The position numbers were made by a program, and so were the translations under genes. Of a stretch of 64,000 bases of DNA, positions 1 to 11,590 are shown piece after piece. Under the pieces are notes generated by a model, which saw only the letters and a list, made by a program, of their open reading frames with translations, was not told where the DNA came from and searched no databases. The stretch is from Agelas oroides (Eukaryota > Porifera > Demospongiae > Agelasida > Agelasidae): NCBI GenBank assembly GCA_949130485.1, contig OX422195.1, forward strand, positions 3,928,066-3,992,065, written 5' to 3'. The first letter of the stretch is position 1. Every line of letters begins with the position of its first letter.

Positions 1-3000
1 GCGGGAAAGACCTGATAACGCCGTTTTAATCTCCGAGGAGGTTCTGTGAAGCACGTGAAGGCCTGTTTAAGTGCTAGGGAAGTTCGAGAAAGCAGTTCTG
101 ACCGCCGTGGAGACCTTGTGAGGTTGGTGCAAGCCTGTTTATGCGCAGTAAAAACCTGAATACGCCGTTTTAAACTCAGATGGGGTGCTGGGAAACTTGT
201 GGGGGCCTGTTTAAGTAATAGAGAAGATCGAGAAACAGTTTTCACCACTGTGGAGGCACTGTGATGTTGGTGCAAGCCTGTTGACGCGCGGGAAAGATCT
301 GATAACGCCGTTTTAACCTCCGAGCAGGTACTGTTAAGCAAGTGCCTGCCTGTTTAAGTGCCAGAAAAGAATGTGAAAGCAATTTTCATCACTGTGGAGG
401 CCCTGTGAGGTTGGTGCAAGCCTGCGTATGTGCGGGAAAGACCTGATAACGCCGTTTTAACCTCCGAGGAGGTGCTGTGAAACACGTGGAGGTCTGTTTA
501 AGTATTAGGGAAGTTCGAGAAAGACCGCTGAGGACGCCCAGTGATGTTGGTGCAAGCCTGTTTATATGATGGAAAGACCTGATAGCACCGTCCGAGGAGG
601 TTCTGTGAAGCATGTGGAGGCCAGTTTAAGTGCCAGAGAAAATCGAGGAAGCAGTTTTTACCACTGTGGAAGCACTGTGAAGTTGGTGCAAGCCTGTTTC
701 TGAGCGGAAAAGACTTGACAAAGCCGTTTTAACCTCCGAGGTGTTGCTTCGAAGCACGTTGATGCCTGTGTAAGTGCCAGAGCATATCGAGAAAGCAATT
801 TTCAACGCTATGGAGGCCCTGTGAGAATGGTGCAAGCCTGTTTATGTACGGGAGAGACCTGATAACGCCGTTTGTACCTCCGAGGAGGTGCTGTGAAACA
901 TGTGGTGGTCTGTTTAAGTGCTGGGGAAGTTAGAGAAAGCAGTTTTCACCGCCGTGGAAGCCCTGTGAGGTTGGTGAAAGCCTGTTTATATGCGGGAAAA
1001 CTTGATAACGCCGTTTTAACCTCCGATCAGTTTCTGTTAAGCACGTGCATGCCTGTTTAAGTGCAAGAGAAGAACGAGAAAGCAGTTTTCACCACTGTGG
1101 AGGCCCTGTGAAGTTGGTGCAAGCCTGTTTCTGTGCGGTAACGAACTGATAATTCCGTTTCAACCTCCGAAGAGGTGCTGTGAAGCACGTGGAGTTCTGT
1201 TGAAGTGCTAGGGAAGTTCGAGAAAGCAGTTTTCACCGCTGTGGAGACCCTGTGATGTTGGTGCCAGCCTGTTTATGAGCAGTGAAAACCTGATCACGCC
1301 GTTTTAACCACCCTGGAGGTATTGGGAATCTTGTGGACGCCAGTTTAAGTGATAGAGAAGATCGAGAAACAGTTTTCACTACTGTAGATGCCCTGTGATG
1401 TTGGTGCAAGACTGTTTATGTACGGGAAAGTCTTGATAACGCCGTTTTAACCTCCGATGAGGTGCTGTGAAGCATGTGGAAGCCTGTTTAAGTGCCAAAG
1501 ACGATCAAGAAAGCAGTTTTCACGACTGTGAAGGCACTGTGAGGTTGGTGCAAGCCTGATTACGTGCGTGAACGACCTGATAACGCCGTTTTAACCTCCG
1601 AGGAGGTACTGTGGAGCTCGTTCAGGCATGTTTAAGTGCCAGAGAAGATCGAGAAAGCCCACTGTGGAAGCACTGTGTGGTTGATGCAAGCCTGTTTAAG
1701 CGAGGGAAAGGCTTGATAATGCCGTTTTAACCGCCGAAGTGGTGCTCTGAAGCACGTGCAGGCCTGTTTAAGTGCCAGAGAAGATCCAGAAAGCAGTTTT
1801 CACCACTGTGGACGCTCTGTGAGTTTGGTGCGAGCCTGCTTATGTGCGGGAAAGACATGATAACGCCGTTTTAATCTCCGAGTAGGTGCTGAGAGGCACG
1901 TGAAGGCATGTTTAAATGCTAGTGAAGTTCGAGAAAGCAGTTTTCACCGTCGTAGGGACCCAGTGAGGTTGGTGCAAGCCTGTTTGTGCGCAGTAAAAAC
2001 CTGATTACGCCGTTTTAACCTCCTAGGAGGTGCTGTGAATCATGTGGAGGAATGTTTAAGTGCTAGAGAAGATCGAGAAAACAGTTTTCACCACTGTGGA
2101 GGCCCTGTGATGTTGGTGCAAGACTGTTTATGTGCGGGAAAGACTTGACAAGGCCGTTTTAACCTCCGAGTAGGTGCTGTGAAGCATGTGGAGACCTGTT
2201 TAAGTGCCAGTGATGGTCCTGAAAGCCGTTCTTACCACTGTGGGGTTGGTGCAAGCCTGCTTATGTTCTGGAAAGACCTGATAACGCCGTTTTAACCTCT
2301 GAGGAGGTGCTGTGAAGCACGTAGAGGCTTGTTTAAGTGCAAGTGAAGTTGAAGAAAGCAGTTTTCACCGATGTGGAGACCCTGTGAGGTTGGTGCAAGC
2401 CTGTTTATGCGCAGTAACAAACTGATTACGCTGTTTTATCCACCGAGGAGGTGCTGTGAATCATGTGGAGGCCCGTTTAAGTGCTAGAGAAGATCGAGAA
2501 AACAGTTTTCACCACTGTGGAGGCCCTGTGAGGTTGGTGCAAGCCTGCTTATGTGCGCGAAAGAACCGATAACGCCGTTTTAACCTCCGAGGATGTGCTG
2601 TGAAGCACGTGAAGGCCTGTTTAAGTGCTAGGGAAGTTCGAGAAAGCAGTTTTCACCGCCGTGGAGACCTTGTGAGGTTGGTGCAAGCCTGTGTATGCGC
2701 AGTAAAAACCTGAATACGCCGTTTTAAACTCCGATGGGGTGCTGTGAAGCTTGTGGATGCCTGTTTAAGTAATAGAGAAGATCGAGAAACAGTTCTCACC
2801 ACTGTGGAGGCACTGTGATATTGGTGCAAGACTGTTTCTGTACGGGAAAGACTTGATAAGGCGGTTTTAACCTCCGATGAGGTGCTGTGTAGCATGTGGA
2901 GGCCCGTTTAAGTGCCAGAAAAGATCGAGAAAGCGTTTTTCACCACTGTGGAGACCCTGAGACGTTGGTGCAAGACTATTTATGTGCTGGAAAGACCTGT

Positions 3001-6000
3001 TAACGCCATTTTAAACTCTGAGGAGGTGCTGTGAAGCACGTGTAGGCCTGTTTAAGTGCTAGGGAAGTTCGACAAAGCAGTTTTCACCGCCTTGGAGACC
3101 CTGTGAAGTTGGTGCAAGACTGTTTATGCGAGGGAAAGGCCTGATAACGCCGTGTTAACCTCAGAGGAGGTGCTGTGAAACACGTTAAGGTCTGTTTAAG
3201 TGCTAGGGAAGTTCGAGAAAGCAGTTTTCACCGCCGTGGAGACCTTGTGAGGTTGGTGGAAGCCTGTTTATGCGCAGTAAAAACCTGAATACGCCGTTTC
3301 AACCTCTCAGGAGGTGCTGTGAAGCACTTGGTGGCCTGTTTAAGTGATAGGGAAGTTCGAGAAAGCAGTTTTCACCGCAGTGGAGACCCTGTGAGGTTGG
3401 TGCAAGACTGTTTATGCGAGGGAAAGGCCTGATAATGCTGTGTCAACCTCAGAGGAGGTGCTGTGAAACACGTTGAGGTCTGTTTAAGTGCTAGAGAAGT
3501 TCGAGAATGGAGTTTTCACCGCCGTGGAGACCCTGTGAGGTTGGTGCAAGACTATTTATGTGCGGGAAAGACCTGTTTAAACTCCGAGGAGGTGCTGTGA
3601 AGCACGTGTTGGCCTGTTTAAGTGCTAGGGATGTTCGACAAAGCAGTTTTCACCGCCTTGGAGACCCTGTCAAGTTAGTGCAAGACTGTTTATGCAAGGG
3701 AAAGGCCTGATAACGCCGTGTTAACCTCAGAGGAGGTGCTGTGAAACACGTTGAGGTCTGTTTAAGTGCTAGGGAAGTTCGAGAAAGCAGTTTTCACCGC
3801 CGTGGAGACCCTGTAATGTTGGTGCAAGCCTCCTTATGTGCGGGAAAGACCTGATAACGCCGTTTTAATCTCCGAGGAGGTGCTATGAAGCATGTGGAGG
3901 CCGGTTTACTTGCTAGGGAAGTTCCAGAAAGCAGTTTTCACCGCCGTGGAGACCCTGTGAGGTTGGTGCAAGCCTTTTTGTGCGCAGTAAAAACTTGATT
4001 ACGCCGTTTTAACCTCCGAGGAGGTGCTGTGAATCATGTGGAGGCCTGTTTAAGTGCTAGAGAAGATCGAGAACACAGTTTTCACCTAGCCTCGTTCCCA
4101 GGCCCTGCGCGTTCGTCGCTTGCAGTACGAAATTCGCGCAGAGGGCCTGGGCTCGTTCATCACGTGATGTGTGCCGCAGCTTACGTCACGTCCATTCTAC
4201 TGGAATCAATGATGTCATAGATGAGCTAGAGCCCAGTTTAGCGTTGAAAGAGGCCCACAGAGATCACAGTAATGGTTCGTGTGCGAACTTACCTAAGTGC
4301 GAAAAGTCTCAGCAGCGAAAGAGCACAAGCTGCCATGTTTAGCTGGATAGTAGATGTCTATATTCAGTTACCTTGCCACATCGTGTTACTAGGTCGACCC
4401 TAGATTTCGGCTCCTCATCTTCTTCACCTCGGGTTTACTATTGTAGTCTATCGTACGCGCGTGACCTGTTTAAGGTTCTTCCAACTCCATTTGTGGTTAT
4501 CTCTACAACCAATGCTGCAACACGGCGCGGCCATATCTGGTGTGACGTAAAATTACGGCTGCGGCACACATCACGTGATCAACGAGCCAAGGCCCTCTGC
4601 GCGAATTTCGTACTGCAAGCGACGAACGCGCAGGGCCTGGGAACGAGGCTAGTTTTCACCACCGTGGAGGCCCTGTGATGTTGGTGCAAGCCTGTTTATG
4701 TGCAGGAAAGACCTGATAACGGTGTTTTAAGCTCTCAGGAGGTGCTGTGAAGCACGTGGAAGCCTGTTTAAGTGCTAGGGATGTTCGAGAAAACAGTTTT
4801 CACCGCCGTGGAGACCCTGTGATGTTGGTGCAAGCCTGTTTATGCGCAGTAAAAACCTGAATACGTCGTTTTAACCTCCGAGGAGGTGCTGTGAATCATG
4901 TGGAGGCCTGTTTCAGTGCCAGAGAAGATCGAGAAAACAGTTTTCACCACCGTGTTGGCCCTGTGAGATTGGTGCAAGACTGTTTATATGCGGAGAAGAC
5001 CAGATAAGGCCGTTTTAACCTCCGAGTAGGTGATGTGAAGCATGTGGAGGCCTGTTTAAGTACCAGAGACGATCGAGAAAGCAGTTTTCATGACTGTGGA
5101 TGCCCTGTAATGTTGGTGCAGGCCTATTTATGTGCTTAAAAGACCTTATTACGCCGTTTTCACTGCCGACGAAGTGCTGTGAAGCACGTGGTGGCCTGTT
5201 TCAGTGCCAAAGTCGGTCGAGAAAGCCGTTCTCACCACTGTGGAGGCACTGTGATGTTGGTGCAAGCCGGTTTACCTGAGTAAATCACGTGATAACGCCG
5301 TTTTAACCTCCGATGAGGTGCTGTGAAACACGTGGAGGTCTGTTTAAGTGTTCAAGAAAGCAGTTTTCACCGCCGTGGAGACTCTGTGATGTTGGTGCAA
5401 GCCTGTTCATGCGTAGTAAAAACCTGATTACGACGTTTTAACCTCCGAGGAGGCGCAGTGAATCATGCGGAGGCCTGTTTATGTACTAGAGATGATCGAG
5501 AAAGCAGTTTTCACCACCGTGGAAGTCCTGTGAGGTTGGTGCAAGACTTTGGATGCCCTGTGATGTTGGTGCAAGACTGTTTATGTACGGGAAAGACTTG
5601 ATAACGCCGTTTTAACCCCCGATGAGGTACTGTGAAGCATGTGGAGGCCTGTTTAAGTGCCAAAGACGTTCGAGAAAGCAGTTTTCACCACTGTTGAGGC
5701 ACTGTGAGGTTAGTGCAAGCCTGTTTACGTGCGGGAAAGACCTGATAACACTCCGTGGATGTTCTGTGAAACAAGTGGAGTCCTCTTTAAGTGCAAGAGA
5801 CGATCGTGAAAGCAGTTTTCACCATTGTGGAGGCCGTATGAGGTTGGTGCAAACCTGTTTATGTGCGGGAAAGAATGGATAAACGCAGTTTTAACCTCCG
5901 ATGAGGTGCTTTGAAGCATGTGGAGGCCTCTTTAAGTGCCAAAGGCGATCGAAAAAGCAGTTTACACCACTGTGGAGGCACTGTGAGGTTGGTGCAAGCC

Positions 6001-7347
6001 TGTTTACATGCGGGAAAGAATGTATAAAGGCAGTTTTAACCTCCGAGAAGGTGCTGTGAAGCACGTGGAGGCCTGTTTAATACCAGAGAAATTCGATAAA
6101 GCAGTTTTCACCACTGTGGAGGCCCTGTGATGTTTGTTCAAGCGTGTTTATGTGCGGGAAAGAATGGATAAAAGCAGTTTTAGCCTCCGAGGTGGTGCTG
6201 TGAAGCACGTGGAGGCCTGTGTAAGTGCCAGAGTATATCGAAAAGGCAGTTTCAACCGCTGTGGAGGCCCTGTGATGTTGGTGGAAGCGTATTTAGAAGT
6301 GGGAAAGACCTGATAACGCCGTTTTAACCTCCGAGGAGGTGCTGTGAAACATGTGGAGGCCTATTTAAGTGCCAAAGACGATAGAGAAAGCAGTTTTGAC
6401 GACTGTGGAGGCCCTGTGATGTTGGTGCAAACTTGTTTAATTGCGGGAAAAACCTGATACCACTGTTTTAACCTCCGAGGAGGTGCTGTGAAACATGTGG
6501 AGGCCACTTTAAGTGTCAGAAACGATCGAGAAAGCAGTTTTCACCACTGTGGAGGCCGTGTTAGGTTGGTACAAGCCTGTTTACGTGCGGGAAAGACCTG
6601 ATAAAAGCAGTTTTAACCTATGCGGTGCTGTGAAGCATGTGGAGGCCTGTTTAAGACCGATAATGCGGTTTCCACCACTGTGGTGGCCCTGTGGGCCAGA
6701 GAAGATCGAGAAAGCAGTTTTGACCAATGTGGGTGGCCCTGTGAGGTTGGTTCAAGCCTGTTTATGTGCGGGAAAGATCTGATAAAGCTGTTTTAACCTC
6801 CGAAAAAGTGCTGTGTACCACGTGGAGGCCTGTGTAAGTGTCAGAGGATATCGAAAAAGAGGTTTACACCGCTGTGGAGACCCTGTGAGTTTGGTGCAAG
6901 CCTGTTTATTTGCGGGAAAGACCTGATATCGCCGTTTTCACCTCCGAGGAGGTGCTGTGAAGCTCGTTCAGGCCTGTTTAATTGCCAGAGAAGATGGAGA
7001 AGTAGTTTTTACCACCGTAGTTACCCTGTGAGGTAGGTGCAAGCCTGTTTATGTGCGCAATTTTAACCTCTGAGGAGGTGCTAAACCACGTGGAGGCTTT
7101 TGTAAGTGCCAGAGCATAGCCGTTTTCACCGCTGTGGAGGCCCTGTGAGTTTGATGCAAGTGTGAAAGAACTGATAACGCCATTTAAGCCTCCAAGGAGG
7201 TGCTGTGAAGCACGTGAGAAAATCCAGAAAACAGTTTTCACCACTGTGAAGGCACGGTGAGTTTTGTGCACGCCTATTTATGTACGGGAAAGTCCTGATA
7301 ACGCCGTTTTAACTTCGGAGGATTAAGTGGCAGTAAAGATCGAGAAA
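1..7347 (+). repeat. 144-bp satellite array, block 1 (plus orientation)
   Basis: Head-to-tail units of about 144 bp. Each has two landmarks 72 bp apart, CCTGTTTAAGTGCCAGAG and CCTGTTTATGTGCGGGAAAG, and ends with CTGTGAAGCACGTGGAGG. Units diverge by many substitutions, often CG to TG or CA. The array is broken by a MITE at 4087-4651. Around 3050-3830 a two-unit (288 bp) variant with AGGGAAAGGCCTGATAA recurs, starting near 3131, 3419 and 3697. The segment from 48 to about 250 recurs near 2602-2810. The last recognisable partial unit ends in GATCGAGAAA at 7347, where single-copy-looking DNA begins. Open frames here come from the repeat. Confidence 0.95.
4087..4651. mobile_element. Mutator-like MITE with 94-bp inverted ends
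   Basis: A 565-bp insertion in the satellite. Its ends are inverted repeats starting TAGCCTCGTTCCCAGGCCCT. I can follow the match for 94 bp with two mismatches, and both arms then reach a TTACGTCAC motif after a short offset. It is flanked by a perfect 9-bp target duplication, GTTTTCACC (4078-4086 and 4652-4660), which restores the satellite when one copy is removed. Long inverted ends with a 9-bp duplication are typical of Mutator-like elements. No transposase is inside, so it is non-autonomous. The open frame at 4373-4678 crosses the right end and is not a gene. Confidence 0.9.
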
Positions 7348-7941
7348 TTATTTGTGCTCTTCTCTTTTGCCTCACAGTTGTTAAGTGAATTGGATGATGT
7401 GTGACTATTTTTGACACTACTACAATCAAGTTTACCTGAGCTGGATAACTTTGTTACATTTCATTCCTCCTGCTCCAGTTGCAAAATGTCTTCAACAGTT
7501 GGACGAAGGGGGCATCACTACACCTCCGAAAAGTGGAAATCAAACTGGCATGGCTGATCTGTACACGGTATACACGATAACACTCAGACGATTCAAAAAT
7601 CAAATAGTAGTTTTTCTCCGTAAACAGCCAGTACATTTCAACGATCTTAGCTCAATTATTTCTTCTATCAGCTAAAATCACTCTTTGATCCCTACAGCCA
7701 ACAACCAATATCTTGCTGGACAAACCAACGGCGGCTGCTCTGCTTACACGTGGACAATTTGTACTTCCGGTAGGTGTGGCTGTTGCAAAAGAAAACGCAT
7801 ATTTGGAAGGCTGGCGAAAGGACTGAAAAGTGGTCCGCCCAAGGCCGGGCCAGCCAGACTGGCGACGCCGCCTCTGCTTTGGCAAGAACATCAGTCTCTC
7901 ATTGTGTATTACTACACTATTGAAATGCAATAGCTATCAAT
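7348..7941. other. Non-satellite DNA, no gene recognised
   Basis: This stretch leaves the satellite abruptly. Open frames of 60-92 codons lie on both strands (for example 7685-7933 on plus, with a Cys-Gly-Lys-rich middle), but none matches a family I know, and I see no convincing exon with splice sites. Confidence 0.5.
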
Positions 7942-8178
7942 TATGCTCTTCTTGGTTTCTATGATTGGACGCAGGACACCTTTGCCAGTGCACAATAAAG
8001 GAATTTAAGATGTTATGAGGCAAAAACAGAGGAAATGGCCGGGAGTTGAACCGTCTGGCTGTCATGTCTCAGTGGCAGAGCACTGGCAGCCCAAGCCAGT
8101 GGGTTCAGCTAAATTCCTTTATTGTGCTTAGTCCTTGCTGCATCCAATCGTAGAAACCAAGAACGCATATTAAAATGC
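7942..8178. repeat. Inverted-repeat element with tRNA-like core
   Basis: Two arms of about 58 bp are imperfect inverted copies. The left arm runs from TCTTCTTGGTTTCTATGATT to ACAATAAAGGAATTT; the right arm mirrors it from AAATTCCTTTATTGT to AAACCAAGAACGCAT. The roughly 110-bp centre contains a tRNA-like stretch (see next entry). A second small palindrome, CAAGAACGCAT / ATGCGTTCTTG, lies at the right edge (8159-8186). The right arm shares the word TTGCTGCATCCAA with the dispersed repeats at 8375-8520 and 13425-13560, so these may belong to one family. Confidence 0.65.
8055..8125 (+). other. tRNA-like sequence, probably SINE-type or pseudo-tRNA
   Basis: An A-box-like stretch, TGTCTCAGTGGCAGAGCAC, is followed by a stem-loop of CTGGC and GCCAG around a 7-nt loop (AGCCCAA), where an anticodon arm would be. 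A weak B-box-like GGGTTCAGCT comes next. The loop lacks the usual T before the anticodon, and the T-arm does not close well, so this is not an intact tRNA gene. A tRNA-derived SINE head or decayed tRNA is the likely explanation. Confidence 0.4.
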
Positions 8179-8374
8179 GTTCTTGTAGAAACATATTAGT
8201 GTTCCTGAAAACAAATGCAATTCAATGCATGGATGTTCAGAGGCATACCGTAAATACAAATGGCTTGCTGGTCCTACGGTACAAGTTCCATAGTGGTCTC
8301 ACAAAATTACAACATGGTCTACTTCAAGGACTCACAGCTCCAATTGTGACAGGGATGTCACTATGCTTGAACAC

Positions 8375-8520
8375 GTTTTTATAAACCTCAACCTTTGCTG
8401 TATCCAATGGTACAAGTTTTGTGTCTGAGATACAGTTACACAAATTTACCCATGTGCACCAAAATCATGAAAAATGGTTTATTTTACAGGCTCACAGCTC
8501 CATATCTGATGGGGATGTCA
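8375..8520 (+). repeat. Dispersed repeat family R1, copy 1
   Basis: Matches the reverse complement of 13425-13560 through several blocks: CTGTATCCAATGGT, ACCCATGTGCACCAAAA, and CTCACAGCTCC followed by ATGGGGATGTCAC. A shorter related copy lies just upstream at about 8255-8375 (GGACTCACAGCTCCAA, then AGGGATGTCAC). No coding potential is recognised. It may be an old non-autonomous transposon. Confidence 0.6.
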
Positions 8521-8529
8521 CAATACTTT

Positions 8530-9470
8530 ATGCTCATTGGACTTAAAACAGGTAGCTACACTGCAAGATAGGTACTTCAAACATGAAGGCTCCCATGTAC
8601 TGTTTTACATGATCACAACTATATACAGCTAATCTACCCGAATTTAGACAGGGAACCATAAGATGCGCATAAATCACACCAAGTTGGACAAGTCGGCTTG
8701 AAAAAATCTGGCCATGGTCTGACAAGCCATACAAGTTCCAGTGGCTACATATAACTTTAAGTCCGCTAGCCTTGTTTTCAGGCCACCCTCAGATTTACTG
8801 ATGTCAGATCAAAGTTCAATTCAGAAACCTGTATTATACCATTGATTAAATCATTTTTATGCAGAAATGGTATTTCATTGTGAAATTTTGCCATCATAAA
8901 TAGGATTATCTAGTTCACTTAGTACTTCCAACTTGTTGGAAATTATGAAAAACGTACATGCAGCAAATAGTCTTATGTCGAGCCATCCAGGCCTCCCAAT
9001 GAAGCCATCGAGCCATCCAGGCCTCCCAATGAAAAATTTCTGGTGGATTGATTCAAATTTCTATAGTCAAGAAAGCATGTCTAGCAAAACAGGAATGGAG
9101 CACTGATGCATACAGTTCCCTATTCACTCTTTGATTTTGTTAGCCATCCGATATTCCAGTTAGAAAGCATCCTAAACATTGAATCAAACCAGACATTGTA
9201 GAGAAGCATACATCTGACTACTTGTAGGCCTGTCGCCCCAGGATGGAGTCCTATGAACTTCAGTAGCTATGTGTACATATACCAGAGTAGGTTACGTCAA
9301 CTTATGAATTCTGATGCATTGGCACACTTGTAAATCTACTGAATACCTTAGAAAGAGCTGTAGAACAGTTGGCTGGGTACCTTGGTAAGCAAGCAAAAGT
9401 CAGCAGTCGAGGTCAGCCATGTAGTCTTGCGTGCGAGACTTCCAGCCGCGCCGCGAAGTTGTCTTAGGAA
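8530..9470. other. Non-satellite DNA with one 30-bp tandem duplication
   Basis: No gene recognised. The only structure I see is a short tandem duplication at 8978-9034 (period 30, unit beginning TCGAGCCATCCAGGCCTCCC). At 9429 the sequence TAGTCTTGCG resembles a Mutator-like end, but no matching inverted end is visible. Confidence 0.5.
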
Positions 9471-9472
9471 TA

Positions 9473-9478
9473 TTTAAT
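9473..9478 (-). terminator. Possible poly(A) signal of the candidate minus-strand gene
   Basis: On the minus strand the hexamer ATTAAA, a common variant poly(A) signal, lies about 35 nt beyond the stop codon of the proposed last exon (9511). It supports the gene model only weakly, because such hexamers are frequent. Confidence 0.25.
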
Positions 9479-9510
9479 GGTAGATGTCAAAGCGCGGCGA
9501 TGAGACAAGG

Positions 9511-9549
9511 TCACGCCCATAGCTCCACGCACCGGATGCGGTATTTGGC
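9511..9549 (-). CDS. Candidate exon 3 (last exon) of an unrecognised small gene
   Basis: Read on the minus strand, the acceptor GTTAGATACAG is followed by 12 codons (AKYRIRCVELWA) and a TGA. The phase (0) matches the end of the proposed exon 2. This is the weakest exon of the model: it is short, and its acceptor has only a modest pyrimidine tract. RNA evidence could replace it with another exon. Confidence 0.2.
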   Translation of the reverse strand, partial: AKYRIRCVELWA

Positions 9550-10083
9550 CTGTATCTAACAGGAACCTACTTCAAAAGGCCTGCACGAACATTAAAGCAC
9601 TACACTAGTAACGAAGCGACCGTTTGATAGTATCTTGTACTTTTGGCAGGCAATTTAAGGGAGCGGGTAAATAATTTCACAATAAATTATCTGCTATATA
9701 TATAAAATGTCTCATCTTACTAGTTGTGCAATCAATTACAGCCAAACTTGATATTCAAATACTATCTCTGTAACAAATCTTGATATCATGCTACAGAAGG
9801 AGAGCAGTGGTTGAGTTTTACAATTTTCAGTACGTTTCACTCGCACGGTACGAGAGCCACATACTCCATTCTTGGCGAGTAGAATGTTCAACAGTCGCTA
9901 GAGGGGGCTACGTAGAGTTTTGGTCATAAGCTGTAAAGCTTAACGGATGGTGAGTTGAAACTGTTAGCGTTTCGCGGTACGAACTCTCCCGGGCATTTGT
10001 TAGTCACGAATACTTTACGTTACCCCCTCGACTAACCACTGGAGAAGCTGTTTATAGTAAAGAGAGTTGCTAAAGTCATTTAC

Positions 10084-10254
10084 CTGATTCACGAAGCGTC
10101 CCGAAAAATTGTACCCCTGGCCTTCTCGGAGGGTGTGGCCATTGATGTACGGCGATCGACGACGTAGAAACTTCTCAGGGCTTCCTTCATGCTTTTGTCG
10201 CTTGTAGTACGGCTGTACGGCTAGGTAGCTCTTCGATATTAAGCCAGTGATTTG
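10084..10254 (-). CDS. Candidate exon 2 of an unrecognised small gene
   Basis: A 57-codon block on the minus strand, open and in phase 0 at both ends. It is preceded by a pyrimidine-rich acceptor (TTTTTCTTTTTGAATGAAG) and followed by a good donor (CAG then GTAAAT). The peptide is basic in the middle, with KRQK and FLRRRSPYINGH segments. I do not recognise a family. The block lies in a CpG-containing non-satellite island, and its symmetrical phase agrees with the exon 1 donor. It could be a short lineage-specific protein or chance. Confidence 0.35.
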
Positions 10255-10464
10255 CTTCATTCAAAAAGAAAAACCAGCTGTACAATGGTGGGCGTAAACC
10301 GGAAGCAATTATTGCCCTTGTGTGGTAGCTTAAACAGCAAATAGCAGGGCAGCCCCGAACTGTGGTGTTGGGTAACGAAATTTGCGTGACCGTTGCTGTG
10401 AATGCCTCGGCTACATCAAACACGAGCGCCTCCAGAGGGTTTACAATAACTACGATGGACTTAC

Positions 10465-10545
10465 GTCTGCCTCCATGACCTCTTGAGAAGAAACGGATGG
10501 TTGGTTCTGAGAACTCGTCGAACTCGAAGACGAGAAACACTCCAT
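10465..10545 (-). CDS. Candidate first coding exon of an unrecognised small gene
   Basis: On the minus strand an ATG opens 27 codons, rich in Ser and Gln (starting MECFSSSSSTSSQNQ), that end exactly at a consensus donor, GAC then GTAAGT, in phase 0. With exons at 10254-10084 and 9549-9511 it would give a 96-residue protein of unknown function. The start is the first ATG after the upstream AT-rich stretch. The longer open frame at 10540-10187 on the same strand is in a different frame and would read through the proposed intron, so one of the two models must be wrong. Confidence 0.35.
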
Positions 10546-10690
10546 GATGCCTTTGATATTAATTTTAGCGTGCATTGAATTGAATATTTGTCATGAATTT
10601 CATTAACCAAGCGCACTTAAACGTTCGGGATGATTGTCAATGTCATTCATACGTTAAAAACAGCGATCTCTATAGCTCAACAAATACATA

Positions 10691-10697
10691 TTATATA
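10691..10697 (-). promoter_or_regulatory. Possible TATA box upstream of the candidate gene
   Basis: The minus strand reads TATATAA here, about 145 bp before the proposed ATG at 10545. Such motifs arise easily in AT-rich DNA, so this is only suggestive. Confidence 0.15.
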
Positions 10698-10839
10698 ACT
10701 GTTTAGCCCTACACAGCTATCAGAATCTCTGACTGTACGAGCTGCACGATCTACCACTAAAGCAAGCCAAAAATTTCGCGTTCACGTACATGTTGAATGA
10801 AGTGAATATGAGCTAAAAGCAAACCCTACCTCTACAACT

Positions 10840-10840
<1 letters not shown>

Positions 10841-10870
<30 letters not shown>

Positions 10871-10955
10871 TCCTCAACCTAACCCTCACCCACACCACCT
10901 AATCCCTCATCCTTTACCCTCCATCACCCTCACCCTCACCCACACCCAAACTCCT
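10841..10955. repeat. CCCTCA-type hexamer microsatellite, telomere-like
   Basis: Imperfect repeats of CCCTCA (TGAGGG on the other strand) with variants CCCTAA, CCCACA and CCCTCC. The animal telomere unit is CCCTAA/TTAGGG; one CCTAACCCTCACCC stretch is close to it. The minus strand is G-rich and could form a G-quadruplex. Confidence 0.8.
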
Positions 10956-11189
10956 TATCAATAACACTACGTATTTTGGCTAAGCAGAAACCTGGAAACC
11001 TTATGCATTACCAGTTCCACACTCTGACTCACCATCTAATCATCCATCTCGGCCGTCCCCAGTCAATCCATCTCAGTCACCACCTCCATCCCCAGTTGAT
11101 CTTAGTCGTGGACGTGGACGTGGTAGTCATGGACAGAATGGCCTGACATACCATGCACAGTCAACGTTCTGGAATTATCCATCACTTTG

Positions 11190-11590
11190 GGTGATCCCAC
11201 AACAACTTTTTTGACCCTGTTTACCCTAGTTAGGGAAACGAAAAGGTATGCTGAGAAGTGCATATCTGCAACACATCAGGGTGATCGACTACTTGAGCCT
11301 TTATTGGCTTTACCATTCTGATGGGCATCAATGAGCTCCTGATCTACTGATCAACGAATGACCAGTTGCTAGAAACGATTTATGGAGCTCTCCACCTACC
11401 TGCACTTCGCCAACAATGAGATCGGACAGCCAGAATATGACCGGCCTGCGAAGGTACGCCCGGTGATAACTGCTCTTCAGTTGGAGAATCAGCCATGATC
11501 AAATTCAAAGGAAGATCCTCATGTTGCCCATCAAACGTGGGTTCAAGGTGTGGATAAGGGCAGATTTCACTTTCATCGTCTTGCGATAGA
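11190..11590 (+). pseudogene. piggyBac-like transposase relic, N-terminal half
   Basis: Translated plus-strand pieces in changing frames match the order of conserved piggyBac (DDE_Tnp_1_7) blocks. They are FTLVRETKRYAEKC (about 11223-11262), AFIGFTILMGINEL (about 11299-11340), a YWST-like block whose Trp codon is now TGA, RFMELSTYLHFANNE (about 11377-11420), MIKFKGRSS (about 11495-11520) and KRGFKVWIRAD (about 11532-11564). An Arg-Gly-rich stretch (RGRGRG) just upstream, near 11110, fits the variable N-terminus. Several frameshifts and stops show that it is dead. The C-terminal half of such a protein lies at 16935-18027 in the same orientation. Confidence 0.75.

Noticed and set aside
1-7347. 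CRISPR-like regular repeats
   Set aside because: The repeats are contiguous 144-bp units without unique spacers, in a eukaryotic context with no cas genes.
9429-9450. TAGTCTTGCGTGCGAGAC as another Mutator-like end
   Set aside because: No inverted partner or 9-bp duplication could be found nearby.
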